A DNA stretch of 43,691 nt. Source: Lachnospiraceae bacterium (GTDB lineage: Bacteria > Bacillota_A > Clostridia > Lachnospirales > Lachnospiraceae). The stretch is taken from NCBI GenBank assembly GCA_900764695.1, contig CAAFOY010000020.1, positions 1 to 43,691 of the forward strand. Reading direction: 5' to 3'. The translations under genes were made by a program, and so were the position numbers. Below are positions 1-7,741 of the stretch, piece by piece. The notes under the pieces were generated by a model. The model was not told the DNA's origin, did no database searches, and worked only from the letters and a program-made list of their open reading frames with translations. Numbering within the stretch: the stretch's first letter is position 1; each line of letters begins with the position of its first letter.

Positions 1-90
1 GCTTCAGAACATCCATCAGAAAAAGTTGGACAGGAAATCAGAAAACTTTACAGCTGGAATAATGAAGAAGACAAGTTAATCAATAACTAA
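1..90 (+). CDS. C-terminal end of an unidentified protein (5' truncated by window edge)
   Basis: Frame 1 is open from the first base and ends at TAA 88-90, giving 29 residues of a C-terminus (…KLYSWNNEEDKLINN). The stretch is hydrophilic, with no motif that identifies the family. It is read as a real gene end because it is in frame, has the same codon style as the neighbours, and is followed within 160 bases by a strong intrinsic terminator on the same strand. Confidence 0.55.
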   Translation, partial: ASEHPSEKVGQEIRKLYSWNNEEDKLINN

Positions 91-129
91 GATTGATTTA
101 GAATGTCGGACTGAATTGAGATTATATAA

Positions 130-199
130 TTACATAGAATTTGCTCGGGGCAGACAGCTGTCCCCTGACAGAGTCGCAATGACTCCATGATATATGTAA
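130..199 (+). other. Structured intergenic segment (candidate small RNA or 3' UTR fold)
   Basis: A TTACATA arm (130-136) can pair with TATGTAA (193-199). It encloses two inner hairpins: GGGG…GACAGCTGTC…CCCC (147-165) and GAGTC-GCAAT-GACTC (171-185). A perfect TATAAT lies at 125-130 and a strong terminator follows at 202-245. I do not recognise a known riboswitch or RNA family. It could be a short terminated RNA or simply the folded tail of the upstream mRNA. Confidence 0.3.
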
Positions 200-201
200 C
201 T

Positions 202-245
202 GAGCGATGATTGTAAATTTTAAAATTTACGGTTGTCGCTCTTTT
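202..245 (+). terminator. Intrinsic terminator
   Basis: A long hairpin begins GAGCGA and ends TCGCTC, with an inner self-complementary GTAAATTTTAAAATTTAC, followed by TTTT. It ends the upstream gene or the putative small RNA. Its T-tract is shared with the left end of the palindromic repeat that starts at 242. Confidence 0.75.
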
Positions 246-383
246 GTTATGCACAATGAGCCAAGTTTTTTCAGTTTTTTGCTGGCAAAAAAAACTGAAA
301 AAATTTGGCGAATGTATAATCACTGAGAAGAAGCGAAGCGGATTCGAAGTGTTATACAAGGCGAAGCCGTGTGCATAACAAAA
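242..383. repeat. Palindromic MITE/REP-like element, copy 1
   Basis: The ends are inverted repeats: TTTTGTTATGCACA at 242-255 and TGTGCATAACAAAA at 370-383. Inside there is a T/A-rich hairpin (about 264-303) and a core whose reverse complement (AATCCGCTTCGCTTCTTC, then GTGATTATACATTCGCC) matches copy 2 at about 16774-16810. The element carries no credible gene. It directly abuts the terminator at 202-245. Copy 2 is in the opposite orientation. Confidence 0.75.
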
Positions 384-438
384 ATACAAAAATCAAGCGG
401 TATAGTTTCAGTTTTTTGCATGATTTTGTAATGATTAA

Positions 439-469
439 TTGCACAAAAAATGCGAAATTGTGATATAAT
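439..469 (+). promoter_or_regulatory. Probable promoter of the cytidylate-kinase-like gene
   Basis: There is an extended -10, TGATATAAT (461-469, TATAAT 464-469), with a weak TTGCAC -35 at 439-444 and a 19-base spacer. The start codon is at 503 with AGGAGG at 488-493, so the leader would be roughly 25 nt. Confidence 0.55.
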
Positions 470-502
470 TTATATATCAAATGAACGAGGAGGACGTGGC
501 TT

Positions 503-1090
503 ATGAAAAAGAATATTATCACAATTAGTAGAGAATTTGGTAGCGGCGGAAGAACAGTAGGAAGAAAACTTGCAGAGAGACTTAATATTCCTTTTTATGA
601 TGGGGAAATAATTGAGAAAGTACATGAAGAAACAGGATTTTCACAGGAGTTTATTAAGGAACAGGGTGAACATTCACCAACTAAGAGTATTTTTTCATAT
701 GCATTTGTAGGAAGAGATGTGAACGGAATATCTATAAATGATTATGTATGGAATGCTCAGAGAAAGATAATTTTGGACTTGGCAGAAAAAGGACCTTGTG
801 TTATTGTCGGAAGATGTGCTGACTTTATTTTGAGGGACAGAGATGACTGCTTCAACGTATTTATTCACGCAGATGAAAAATTCAAAGCAGAGCGTATTGT
901 TAAGGAATATGGTGAGACAGATAAATCACCTGAGAAACGTTTAAGAGAAAAAGATAAAAAGCGTAAAATAAATTACAAATATTACACAGACCAGGATTGG
1001 GGCGTATGTGATAATTACGACATTTCTTTAAATACAGGAACACTCGGAATTGATAAGTGCGTAGATATTATCGAAGAACTTGTAAAATAA
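503..1090 (+). CDS. Cytidylate kinase-like family protein
   Basis: This 195-residue protein resembles the 'cytidylate kinase-like' P-loop family (Cytidylate_kin2), common in Clostridia and distinct from essential Cmk. The N-terminus has a beta strand then a phosphate-binding loop (ISREFGSGGRTVGRKLA, about residues 7-24), followed by the YDGEII segment typical of this family. A second beta-strand motif, CVIVGRCADFIL, lies around residues 98-110, and a basic lid-like region (EKRLREKDKKRKINYKYY) near 142-160 is seen in these kinases. The true substrate is unknown for this family; nucleoside monophosphate phosphorylation is an inference. The start is set by AGGAGG 9 bases upstream. It sits alone between a palindromic repeat and an iron-box promoter. 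Confidence 0.85.
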   Translation: MKKNIITISREFGSGGRTVGRKLAERLNIPFYDGEIIEKVHEETGFSQEFIKEQGEHSPTKSIFSYAFVGRDVNGISINDYVWNAQRKIILDLAEKGPCVIVGRCADFILRDRDDCFNVFIHADEKFKAERIVKEYGETDKSPEKRLREKDKKRKINYKYYTDQDWGVCDNYDISLNTGTLGIDKCVDIIEELVK

Positions 1091-1102
1091 TACTAAAAAC
1101 TA

Positions 1103-1155
1103 TTGACATTTGGCTCTAGTTAGTATAAACTAACTTACAGTTAGGTAGAACTAAC
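1103..1155 (+). promoter_or_regulatory. Promoter with paired GTTAG-N6-CTAAC boxes (DtxR/IdeR-type iron operator, putative)
   Basis: TTGACA at 1103-1108 is followed after 15 bases by TATAAA 1124-1129. Two near-identical palindromes overlap and follow the -10: GTTAGTATAAACTAAC (1119-1134) and GTTAGGTAGAACTAAC (1140-1155). Their centres are 21 bases apart, two helical turns. The half-site TTAG/CTAA resembles the DtxR/IdeR consensus (TTAGGTTAG…CTAACCTAA). The gene downstream is a FeoB-associated protein, which fits iron control. Confidence 0.6.
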
Positions 1156-1184
1156 AAGCCATTATGTATAATTAGAACTGAGAA

Positions 1185-1213
1185 AGGCTTAATTTTCCCG
1201 ATTAAGCCTTTTT
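1185..1213 (+). terminator. Intrinsic terminator between the iron-box promoter and the Cys-rich peptide gene
   Basis: AGGCTTAAT (1185-1193) pairs perfectly with ATTAAGCCT (1201-1209), followed by TTTTT. It lies downstream of the putative promoter at 1103-1129 and upstream of the start codon at 1244, so it would act as an attenuator or end a short leader RNA rather than end a gene. Confidence 0.7.
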
Positions 1214-1243
1214 CGTTAGTATTATTTAAAGGAAGTGATTAGA

Positions 1244-1411
1244 ATGCCGTTTATAGTAGAAAATATCGGAACAATTGTTGTAGCTGTTATTTTAATAGCA
1301 ATAGTAGCTCTTATAGTATGGTCGATGAGAAAAGACAAGAAAAATGGTAAAACCTGTAGCGGATGCAGTGGTTGTAGCGGATGTAGCGGTTGTAGCCATG
1401 GTGGACAGTAA
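1244..1411 (+). CDS. FeoB-associated Cys-rich membrane protein
   Basis: This 55-residue protein was found by reading the sequence. A short N-terminus is followed by one transmembrane helix (IGTIVVAVILIAIVALIVW, about residues 8-26), a basic stretch RKDKKNGK, and a C-terminal cysteine array (CSGCSGCSGCSGC) ending SHGGQ. This layout is that of the FeoB-associated Cys-rich family, small partners encoded next to the ferrous iron transporter FeoB in Firmicutes. AAGGAAGTG precedes the ATG. Unusually, neither feoA nor feoB is adjacent: the upstream gene is kinase-like and the downstream gene is a convergent pyridoxal kinase. The iron-type operator upstream supports a role in Fe(II) uptake or handling. 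The exact function of the family is not established. Confidence 0.82.
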   Translation: MPFIVENIGTIVVAVILIAIVALIVWSMRKDKKNGKTCSGCSGCSGCSGCSHGGQ

Positions 1412-1434
1412 AAAATATATTTCCTTATAAGAAT

Positions 1435-1497
1435 AAAAAAACTCTCTTTTAAAAGCGAATAGGCGAAAATTAATCCTATGCTTAAAGGAGAGTTTTT
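1435..1497. terminator. Bidirectional terminator between convergent genes
   Basis: An A-rich run followed by ACTCTC… pairs with …GAGAGTTTTT (1488-1497). An inner ATAGG/CCTAT stem closes the loop. It sits between the Cys-rich peptide gene (plus) and the pyridoxal kinase gene (minus) and can serve both. Confidence 0.75.
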
Positions 1498-1527
1498 GTT
1501 GTGTACTGTAATATTATAGGAACTTGT

Positions 1528-2373
1528 TTATGAAACTGATTTCCCAATCAGTTCTAAAAGGTATGGAATTTCTGCTTCAAAATTAACTCCGTATGTTACG
1601 GCATTTTTATCGTTATAAGTGTTTTCAATACATTTACAGGTGTAATCGGCGGCAATTTTTAATGAGTCTTCAATAGAAAAATCATTCATCAATGCACCGG
1701 TAACTGTGCTAGCAAAAACATCTCCGGTCCCATGGGATTTAATCGCAATTTCCTTGGTAGAATAACTGAAAAAAGTTTGACTTTCAGTATTGTATCCAAT
1801 ATATCCGAAACGATTAGGTTCAATATGTACACCTGTTATAACTGCAATTTTCGGACCTAGATTAGCAAGTTTAAGTAACATAGCTTTAATTTCATCTACA
1901 GAGGCGTCTTCCCCGGGATATGGAGTGTTAGTAATAAATGCGGCTTCTGATATATTCGGAAGAATAATATCTGCATCAGAGCAAAGAGTAGTCATTTTTT
2001 TAGCAAATGCCATGTCAAAGCCTGTGTATAACTTCCCATTATCAGCCATTGCCGGGTCTACAATGATATAACCATGCGGATTATTAAATGTTTTAAAATA
2101 ATCAGAAACAATGTCAATTTGTTCAAGCGTTCCGATATATCCTGTGTAAATGGCATCAAATTTAAAACCTTCTTTAACCCATACATCTTTAATCGAAGGC
2201 ATATCTTCAGTCAAATCCCTAAATGTGAAATTTGAAAAATTAGTATGCGTGGATAAGACCGCAGTAGGAACAATGGCAGTTTCCACGCCCATAGCAGAAA
2301 TTATGGGTAAGGCAACAGTCAGAGAGCATTTTCCAATGCAAGAGATATCCTGTATAGTTATAATTCTTTTCAT
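1528..2373 (-). CDS. Pyridoxal/pyridoxamine kinase
   Basis: A 281-residue ribokinase-fold enzyme of the PdxK/PdxY type, which phosphorylates pyridoxal, pyridoxamine or pyridoxine with ATP in B6 salvage. The N-terminus IITIQDISCIGKCSLTVALPI is the usual substrate-binding start of the family, and AVLSTHTNF follows around residues 38-46. VDPAMADNGKLY (about 105-116) is also characteristic. The catalytic anion-hole motif SHGTGDVFAS, with its Asp near residue 217, is intact near the C-terminus. The length is normal. GGAGG precedes the ATG. It is transcribed divergently from a MocR-type regulator; this pairing is typical of PdxR-controlled vitamin B6 genes. A pdxK or pdxY symbol cannot be chosen safely. 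Confidence 0.92.
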   Translation of the reverse strand: MKRIITIQDISCIGKCSLTVALPIISAMGVETAIVPTAVLSTHTNFSNFTFRDLTEDMPSIKDVWVKEGFKFDAIYTGYIGTLEQIDIVSDYFKTFNNPHGYIIVDPAMADNGKLYTGFDMAFAKKMTTLCSDADIILPNISEAAFITNTPYPGEDASVDEIKAMLLKLANLGPKIAVITGVHIEPNRFGYIGYNTESQTFFSYSTKEIAIKSHGTGDVFASTVTGALMNDFSIEDSLKIAADYTCKCIENTYNDKNAVTYGVNFEAEIPYLLELIGKSVS

Positions 2374-2389
2374 AGAATATTTTCCTCCG

Positions 2390-2439
2390 TTTACAAAAGC
2401 AATTTTCTACATTATAATCCACTTATGGTATTATTGAAA
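2390..2439. promoter_or_regulatory. Overlapping divergent promoters sharing one palindromic -10
   Basis: Plus strand: TTTACA 2390-2395, 17-base spacer, TATAAT 2413-2418, driving the regulator. Minus strand: TTTCAA (2439-2434), 17-base spacer, TATAAT (2416-2411), driving the kinase. Both -10 boxes are read from the same ATTATAAT palindrome at 2411-2418, so polymerase should occupy only one direction at a time. Confidence 0.6.
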
Positions 2440-2482
2440 AGACCTAAATTTGTATTATTTAAAACACCAGATAGGGGAAAAG

Positions 2483-3934
2483 ATGCTGACATATAATTTA
2501 AATGAAAGAGGAACGCTCACATTGTACGAATATTTGTACAAATGTATAAAGGATGACATAGTATCGGGAAAAATAAAAACAGATGAGAAGCTACCTTCAA
2601 AAAGAAATATGGCAAAAAATCATGATATAAGCGTAATAACCGTAGAAAATGCCTATGCACAGCTTTTAGTAGAAGGGTATATTCGTGCAGTTGAGAAAAA
2701 AGGATATTTTGCAAATGAGATTACAAATCAGATATCCGAAAATCAGGAAGTAACAGAAAATGTTAGTGAATACAAAATTAATAAGCCTGAGAAAGTAAAG
2801 TGGATAGTTGATTTTAATTCAAATCATGTAAGGTATGACAGTTTTCCGTTTGCTACATGGTCAAAAATAATGAGGCAGAAACTTTTAGATGAGGAAAACT
2901 CATTTCTTATGACACCATCAAGGAATGGAATATGGGAATTAAGAAGTGCGATAGCAAAGCATTTACGTGAGTTCAGAGGACTGACTGTATTGGCGGATCA
3001 GATAATTGTTGGTGCTGGAACAGAATATTTGTATGGACTTATAGTTCAGCTTTTAGGAAGAGATTCAGTAATTGCCACTGAAAATCCCGGATATCGAAAG
3101 ATAAGCATGGTATATGAAAGCAATGGTGTAAGAACTATACATTTGCCTATGGATAATCAGGGAATAAGTATAGATGAATTAGAAAAAAGCGATGCAAATA
3201 TAGTTCATATTTCACCAAACCATCATTTCCCTACAGGAAAGGTAATGCCTGCGGCAAGAAGACATCAGCTTTTAGAGTGGGCAAATATGGGAGAAAGATA
3301 TATTATAGAAGATGATTATGACAGTGAGTTTCGATTTTCAGGAAAACCAATACCTACAATGGCAAGTATAGATAAAAATCAAAAAGTAATTTATATGAAT
3401 ACTTTTTCAAAGACACTTGCCCCATCAATCAGAATCGCATATATGGTGTTGCCATTTGAATTAATGGATAAATATACAAAAAAATTAGATTTTTATTCGA
3501 GTACGGTTTCAAGCTTTGAACAATATACTCTGGCAGAATTTATAAAAGGTGGTTACTATGAGAGACATATTAACCGAATGAGAAATTATTATAAAGACAG
3601 CAGAAATAAAATTATTACGGCAATAAGAAATTCTTCGATATATCCACAGATTTCCATTGAAGAAGAAAACTCAGGACTTCATTTTATCTTGAGAATAAAA
3701 AAGAATATTGATGATGAAAACTTTAAAAAGTATTTAAAAGATAAACTTATTAACATTTCGTGCCTGACAGATTATTGTTATCAATATGATGATGAAGTTA
3801 TTAATGAAAAATTTAGAAAAGAATTCAGCCATAAATTTATAATTAACTATTCAGAAGTAGAAGAAAGTAAAATGGTTGAAGCTCTTAAAATAATAGAACA
3901 GGCCTTAAAATTTACAGCAGAAAAAGATACGTAA
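2483..3934 (+). CDS. MocR/PdxR-family regulator (GntR HTH plus aminotransferase-like domain)
   Basis: A 483-residue protein. A GntR winged HTH occupies about residues 8-75 (LPSKRNMAKNHDISVITVENAYAQL), joined by a linker to a fold-type I aminotransferase domain (about 115-480). PLP-site features are visible: the IVGAGTEYLYGLIVQLL segment, ATENPGYRKI, EDDYDSEFRF, and FSKTLAPSIRIAY containing the Schiff-base lysine. These regulators sense PLP and control vitamin B6 genes; the divergent pyridoxal kinase supports that assignment here. The ATG at 2483 is preferred over the TTG 33 bases upstream because AGGGG lies 5 bases before it and the HTH begins soon after. Confidence 0.9.
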   Translation: MLTYNLNERGTLTLYEYLYKCIKDDIVSGKIKTDEKLPSKRNMAKNHDISVITVENAYAQLLVEGYIRAVEKKGYFANEITNQISENQEVTENVSEYKINKPEKVKWIVDFNSNHVRYDSFPFATWSKIMRQKLLDEENSFLMTPSRNGIWELRSAIAKHLREFRGLTVLADQIIVGAGTEYLYGLIVQLLGRDSVIATENPGYRKISMVYESNGVRTIHLPMDNQGISIDELEKSDANIVHISPNHHFPTGKVMPAARRHQLLEWANMGERYIIEDDYDSEFRFSGKPIPTMASIDKNQKVIYMNTFSKTLAPSIRIAYMVLPFELMDKYTKKLDFYSSTVSSFEQYTLAEFIKGGYYERHINRMRNYYKDSRNKIITAIRNSSIYPQISIEEENSGLHFILRIKKNIDDENFKKYLKDKLINISCLTDYCYQYDDEVINEKFRKEFSHKFIINYSEVEESKMVEALKIIEQALKFTAEKDT

Positions 3935-3956
3935 TAGTTTAAAAAGCTCATAAATG

Positions 3957-3978
3957 TTCATACTGAAAATAGTATGAA
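3957..3978 (+). other. Intergenic hairpin after the MocR gene
   Basis: TTCATACT and AGTATGAA form a perfect 8-bp stem with a 6-base loop between the regulator and the AI-2E permease gene. No T-tract follows, so it is not a typical terminator. It may protect the upstream mRNA end or tune the start of the next gene. Confidence 0.4.
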
Positions 3979-3993
3979 TATGTGAGGTTTTGT

Positions 3994-5022
3994 ATGAAAG
4001 AGTTGCTACAAAATGAAAATATAAGAAAATGCATAAAATTATTTGCGGTTTCATTAGGCGTTATACTGGTGATAAAATATTTGCTGCCGCTGTTCTGGCC
4101 TTTTGTGTTAGCATATTTTTTAGGAGAGTTAGTGTGCAGACTATCAGATTTTTTGAATAGAAAATTGCAGTTCCATTATAAGGTAGCGGCAATATTTTCA
4201 CTTGTAGTAATAGTAATTTTAATTTTTGTACTGCTAGCGTTAATTATAAACAAGTTATTAGGACAGGTACAAAATTTGGTCGTAAGCTGGCCTAAATTTC
4301 AAAATGATTTAGACTGTGGTATAAAAGAAATTTGCTGTAACACAGAAAAGCGATTAAGGATAAATAACGGACTTTTGTATCAGACAATGTGCGATGGAAT
4401 GGATGAAGTATCAAAAGTAGCAAAGAAAAATGTGTTTGTTAAAATAATGTCAAACTCTAAATCCGTTGTGATTGTATCAGTGGAAATTATAGCAGCGATT
4501 ATAGTTGCAGTAATGGCGGCATATTTTTATGTAGTGGAAAAAAGCGATATAAAAGAAAAAATAAAAGGGCTATTTTTCTATAATGAGCTTAGCAAAATAA
4601 AAAGTAAAATGTCTATAATATTCAGGGCATATATAAAAGCACAGTTAGTTATCATGCTTATAACAAGTACATTGTGCAGTATTGGATTTGCACTGATTAA
4701 AAATCCATATTTTTTAATACTTGGAATTGTAGTGGGACTGTTAGATGCACTTCCTTTGATTGGGCTTGGAATTATAATGATACCGTGGGCAGTTGGTTAT
4801 TTTATAATTGGAAATGTAAGAAAAGGGCTTGTAATAGCTATTATTTATATAATATGCTATTTTGTAAGAGAAATTTTAGAGCCTAAGCTTATAGGTGATA
4901 ATGCAGGAATAGGACCTCTTACCAGCCTTGTATGTATATATATTGGATATGAAATATTTGGACTATTGGGAGTATTTTTAGGACCGATAGCTTATATGAT
5001 AATACAACAAATGACAGAATGA
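3994..5022 (+). CDS. AI-2E family (PerM/YtvI-type) membrane protein
   Basis: 342 residues with about eight hydrophobic helices. The arrangement is that of the AI-2E/PerM family: two N-terminal helices, a third at ~55-80, a soluble segment (about 85-150), a further helix at ~155-180, then the C-terminal bundle with the family signatures LGIVVGLLDALPLIGLGI and a final GVFLGPIAYMIIQQM. Members include putative exporters and the Bacillus sporulation protein YtvI; the transported substrate here is unknown. The GTG at 3982 is rejected as start because it lies within the GTGAGG Shine-Dalgarno that precedes ATG 3994. The gene is 10 bases upstream of cca, suggesting co-transcription. Confidence 0.82.
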   Translation: MKELLQNENIRKCIKLFAVSLGVILVIKYLLPLFWPFVLAYFLGELVCRLSDFLNRKLQFHYKVAAIFSLVVIVILIFVLLALIINKLLGQVQNLVVSWPKFQNDLDCGIKEICCNTEKRLRINNGLLYQTMCDGMDEVSKVAKKNVFVKIMSNSKSVVIVSVEIIAAIIVAVMAAYFYVVEKSDIKEKIKGLFFYNELSKIKSKMSIIFRAYIKAQLVIMLITSTLCSIGFALIKNPYFLILGIVVGLLDALPLIGLGIIMIPWAVGYFIIGNVRKGLVIAIIYIICYFVREILEPKLIGDNAGIGPLTSLVCIYIGYEIFGLLGVFLGPIAYMIIQQMTE

Positions 5023-5032
5023 AGGTGTATAA

Positions 5033-6391
5033 ATGAAATATAAATGTAATAACGATATAAAAATGAATATTCCAAAAGATGTGGATTTTATAATAAAAAA
5101 ATTGGAAGAAAACGGATATGAAGCATTTGCGGTAGGCGGATGTGTAAGAGATACAATACTTGGGAGAGAACCAAAAGATTGGGATATAACAACGTCAGCG
5201 CTTCCACAGAAAGTAAAAGAAATTTTTAGAAGAACTCTCGATACGGGATTACAGCATGGCACGGTAACTGTAATGTTAAAACATATAGGCTATGAGGTTA
5301 CCACATACAGAATTGATGGGGAATATAAGGATAGCAGACATCCGGAGTCAGTTGAATTTACAACAAATCTGATTGAGGATTTAAAACGAAGAGATTTCAC
5401 AATAAATGCCATGGCGTATAATTCAAAATACGGAGTTGTGGATGCATTTGACGGAATAGGTGATTTGCAACGAAAGGTTATTAAATGTGTAAATGATCCT
5501 GAAGAAAGATTTACGGAAGATGCTTTAAGAATGCTTAGAGCAGTAAGATTTTCAGCACAGCTTGGATTTGAGATTGAGGAGAAAACTGAGAAAGCAATAA
5601 AAAAACTTGCACCGACTCTTGAAAAAATAAGTGCAGAGAGAATTTGTGCTGAATTAGAAAAACTTATTCTTTCAGATAATCCTGACAAATTAATTGAAGC
5701 ATATAATTTAGGAATTACAAAGGTCGTATTGCCTGAGTTTGATGCAATGATGGAATGCAAACAGGATACTCCATATCATATGTACAATGTTGGAGAACAT
5801 ACAATCAAAGTAATGGAAAATGTTGAAAAAACAAGAGTTATGAGATTTGCAGCATTGCTTCATGATGTTGCGAAACCGGATGTACATACATTTGATACGA
5901 GAAGCCATTTTAAAGGACATGCTATAGCAGGCGTGGAAAAGGCAAATAAAATAATGCGTAGATTGAAAATGGATAACAAGACGATTGGACTGGTAAAAAG
6001 ACTTGTTGCCTGCCACGATGATCGCCCTGTGGAGCATGGACGAAGTGAAGAAAAGGTAAGGAGAAGTGTGCATAAAATAGGAAAAGACATATATCCATTG
6101 TATTTACAACTTGTAAATGCAGATTTTGCAGGAAAAAGCGAATATGGACGTGAAAAAGGTTATGATGATTATTTATATGTTGTAGAAACATTTAACAAAA
6201 TAGTAGATGAAGAACAGTGTACCTGTTCAGCAGAATTAAATATAACCGGAAAAGAAATGATAGAAATGGGTGTAAAGCCGGGACCAAAGATTGGAGATAT
6301 ATTTGACAGACTATTAGACATGGTATTAGAAAATCCTCAGTTAAATGAAAATGAAAAATTACGAGAATTAGTTTTAAAATTTAATGCATAA
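5033..6391 (+). CDS. cca: CCA tRNA nucleotidyltransferase
   Basis: A 452-residue class II CCA-adding enzyme, which builds or repairs the 3' CCA of tRNAs using CTP and ATP. Motifs in order: GGCVRD (about residues 36-41), the metal-binding DWDITT (about 53-58), RRDFTINAMAYN (about 122-133), and ERFTEDALRMLRAVRFSAQL, which includes the nucleotide-selecting region (about 160-180). A C-terminal HD domain (LLHDVAKP, about 276-283) is present, as in many bacterial enzymes with phosphatase or phosphodiesterase activity. The length is normal. GAAGGTG precedes the ATG. It probably shares a transcript with the AI-2E gene. Confidence 0.95.
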   Translation: MKYKCNNDIKMNIPKDVDFIIKKLEENGYEAFAVGGCVRDTILGREPKDWDITTSALPQKVKEIFRRTLDTGLQHGTVTVMLKHIGYEVTTYRIDGEYKDSRHPESVEFTTNLIEDLKRRDFTINAMAYNSKYGVVDAFDGIGDLQRKVIKCVNDPEERFTEDALRMLRAVRFSAQLGFEIEEKTEKAIKKLAPTLEKISAERICAELEKLILSDNPDKLIEAYNLGITKVVLPEFDAMMECKQDTPYHMYNVGEHTIKVMENVEKTRVMRFAALLHDVAKPDVHTFDTRSHFKGHAIAGVEKANKIMRRLKMDNKTIGLVKRLVACHDDRPVEHGRSEEKVRRSVHKIGKDIYPLYLQLVNADFAGKSEYGREKGYDDYLYVVETFNKIVDEEQCTCSAELNITGKEMIEMGVKPGPKIGDIFDRLLDMVLENPQLNENEKLRELVLKFNA

Positions 6392-6550
6392 AAAGAAAAA
6401 TTTTCCAGCTTCATATTCTGGATTTGCATTGCAACCGTCTTAGAATTTAATGTATAAAAATAGAGCGAATAAAGTTTTGACAACGAAAAAATTTGCTACA
6501 AAAAATTAAAATATCTTCTGAAGAATTTAATACTTAGGAATATCGCAACC
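6376..6550 (+). repeat. Degenerate echoes of the cca 3' end
   Basis: The stop region AAAATTTAATGCATAAAAA (6376-6394) recurs as AGAATTTAATGTATAAAAA (6442-6460), 17 of 19 identical. A weaker AGAATTTAATACTTAG follows at 6532. Read in frame, these resemble repeated C-termini (VLKFNA*, VLEFNV*, EEFNT*). No other gene was seen between 6392 and 6640; a TTGACA occurs near 6477. Confidence 0.4.
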
Positions 6551-6640
6551 AAAAATATCATAGTATAAAAAAGCTGAAACTATCTGAAACAAAAAGAAAA
6601 AGTCCCAGATAAACAGAATATGGTATTGAGAGGTGGCTGT

Positions 6641-7639
6641 ATGAATGAAAAATCGTTAACTGTATTAGAGCAGTATGAAATTAATCTAAAGGAGATATTT
6701 AGAACAAAGGGAAATTATGGGTGCGTCACGGAAAAAGACATATATATTTTGCAGGAATATAATGATGGCGAAAAAAAGGGAGGAACCCATAATTTGATAG
6801 GTACGTATTTGGAGAAAAATGGGTTGTGCTGCGATTATCCTATTCCAAATAAGGAAGGCAAGTATGTGTCGGTCAGCATAGACGGATATACGTATATCTT
6901 AAAAAAATGGTTTAATGCCAGAGAGTGTGATATATCGCTAAAGACAGATATAATGAAATCTGTTAGTAATTTAGGAAAGTTCCATAGCATAACCGAAAAT
7001 ACCTACGATTTATGGAATGATGAATATGGTTTACATAATATTGATAATATAATAAACGTCTATGAAAGACATAATAGGGAAATAATAAAAGTAAGAAATT
7101 ATATTAATAAAAGGAAAAATAAGTCTAAATTTGAGCTTGACCTTCAGGTGGAAATTGGCAAATATTACAGGCAGGGTGAGCAGGGAATATGGGAACTGAA
7201 AAATAGTTCATATGAGCAGTTATATAAAGAGGCTATAGCTAATAAATCAGTATGCCATGGAGTGTTTAATCATCACAGCGTTCTATTTGAAGATGGAAAA
7301 ACGATTGTTATTAATATGAAAAAATTTGGATATGGATTGCAATTATATGACTTTTACGGATATTTAAGAAAGATAATGGAAAAAAATGAATGGGATGAAG
7401 AACTTGCATGGGAAGTCATGGATACATATTCTTTGCAGGTAAATCTGACCAAAGAAAAAATTCGTGTATTATGGAGTTTTTTTGTGTATCCGGAAAAGTT
7501 TTGGAAAATTATAAATTACTATTTTAATTCAAATAAAGCATGGAGTTCAGATAAAAATCAGGAGAAACTAAAACAATTTCAATTTCAGGAGGAAAAAAGA
7601 CAGCAATTTATAGCACAACTTAAGAAAAAATGGGAATAA
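6641..7639 (+). CDS. CotS-family spore coat protein (kinase-like fold, probably inactive)
   Basis: 332 residues with the aminoglycoside-phosphotransferase/CotS-like layout: an N-terminal nucleotide-lobe region (TEKDIYILQEY at ~30-40, YTYILKKW around 83-90), a helical middle, and a C-lobe with CHGVFNHHSVLFEDGKT and VINMKKFGYGLQLYDF. In active kinases of this fold the catalytic loop reads HGDxxxxN and the metal motif begins IDFD. Here the catalytic Asp and Asn are replaced (HGV…S) and the second Asp is absent, pointing to a pseudokinase, as in several CotS-type coat proteins. The start at 6641 is chosen because GAGAGGTGG lies just upstream; an in-frame ATG at 6620 lacks one. It stands alone upstream of the phosphoglucomutase. 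Confidence 0.72.
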   Translation: MNEKSLTVLEQYEINLKEIFRTKGNYGCVTEKDIYILQEYNDGEKKGGTHNLIGTYLEKNGLCCDYPIPNKEGKYVSVSIDGYTYILKKWFNARECDISLKTDIMKSVSNLGKFHSITENTYDLWNDEYGLHNIDNIINVYERHNREIIKVRNYINKRKNKSKFELDLQVEIGKYYRQGEQGIWELKNSSYEQLYKEAIANKSVCHGVFNHHSVLFEDGKTIVINMKKFGYGLQLYDFYGYLRKIMEKNEWDEELAWEVMDTYSLQVNLTKEKIRVLWSFFVYPEKFWKIINYYFNSNKAWSSDKNQEKLKQFQFQEEKRQQFIAQLKKKWE

Positions 7640-7665
7640 AAAATATTTTTTTATCTAAATTGTTA

Positions 7666-7694
7666 TTTATTTTATGGTATCTTTGTATTATAAT
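7666..7694 (+). promoter_or_regulatory. Probable promoter of the phosphoglucomutase gene
   Basis: TTTATT 7666-7671, a 17-base spacer and a perfect TATAAT 7689-7694. The start codon follows at 7742, preceded by AGGAGG. Confidence 0.5.
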
Positions 7695-7741
7695 AAGTTC
7701 GAACTTTGTAGGAAGAGATTGAGGAAGTAGGAGGAGAAATC

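Noticed and set aside
87..389. 100-residue minus-strand open frame
   Set aside because: It runs through the terminator and the palindromic repeat, has no ribosome binding site and resembles no protein family.
5290..6191. Several minus-strand frames inside cca
   Set aside because: They are opposite intact catalytic motifs of CCA nucleotidyltransferase and have no start signals.
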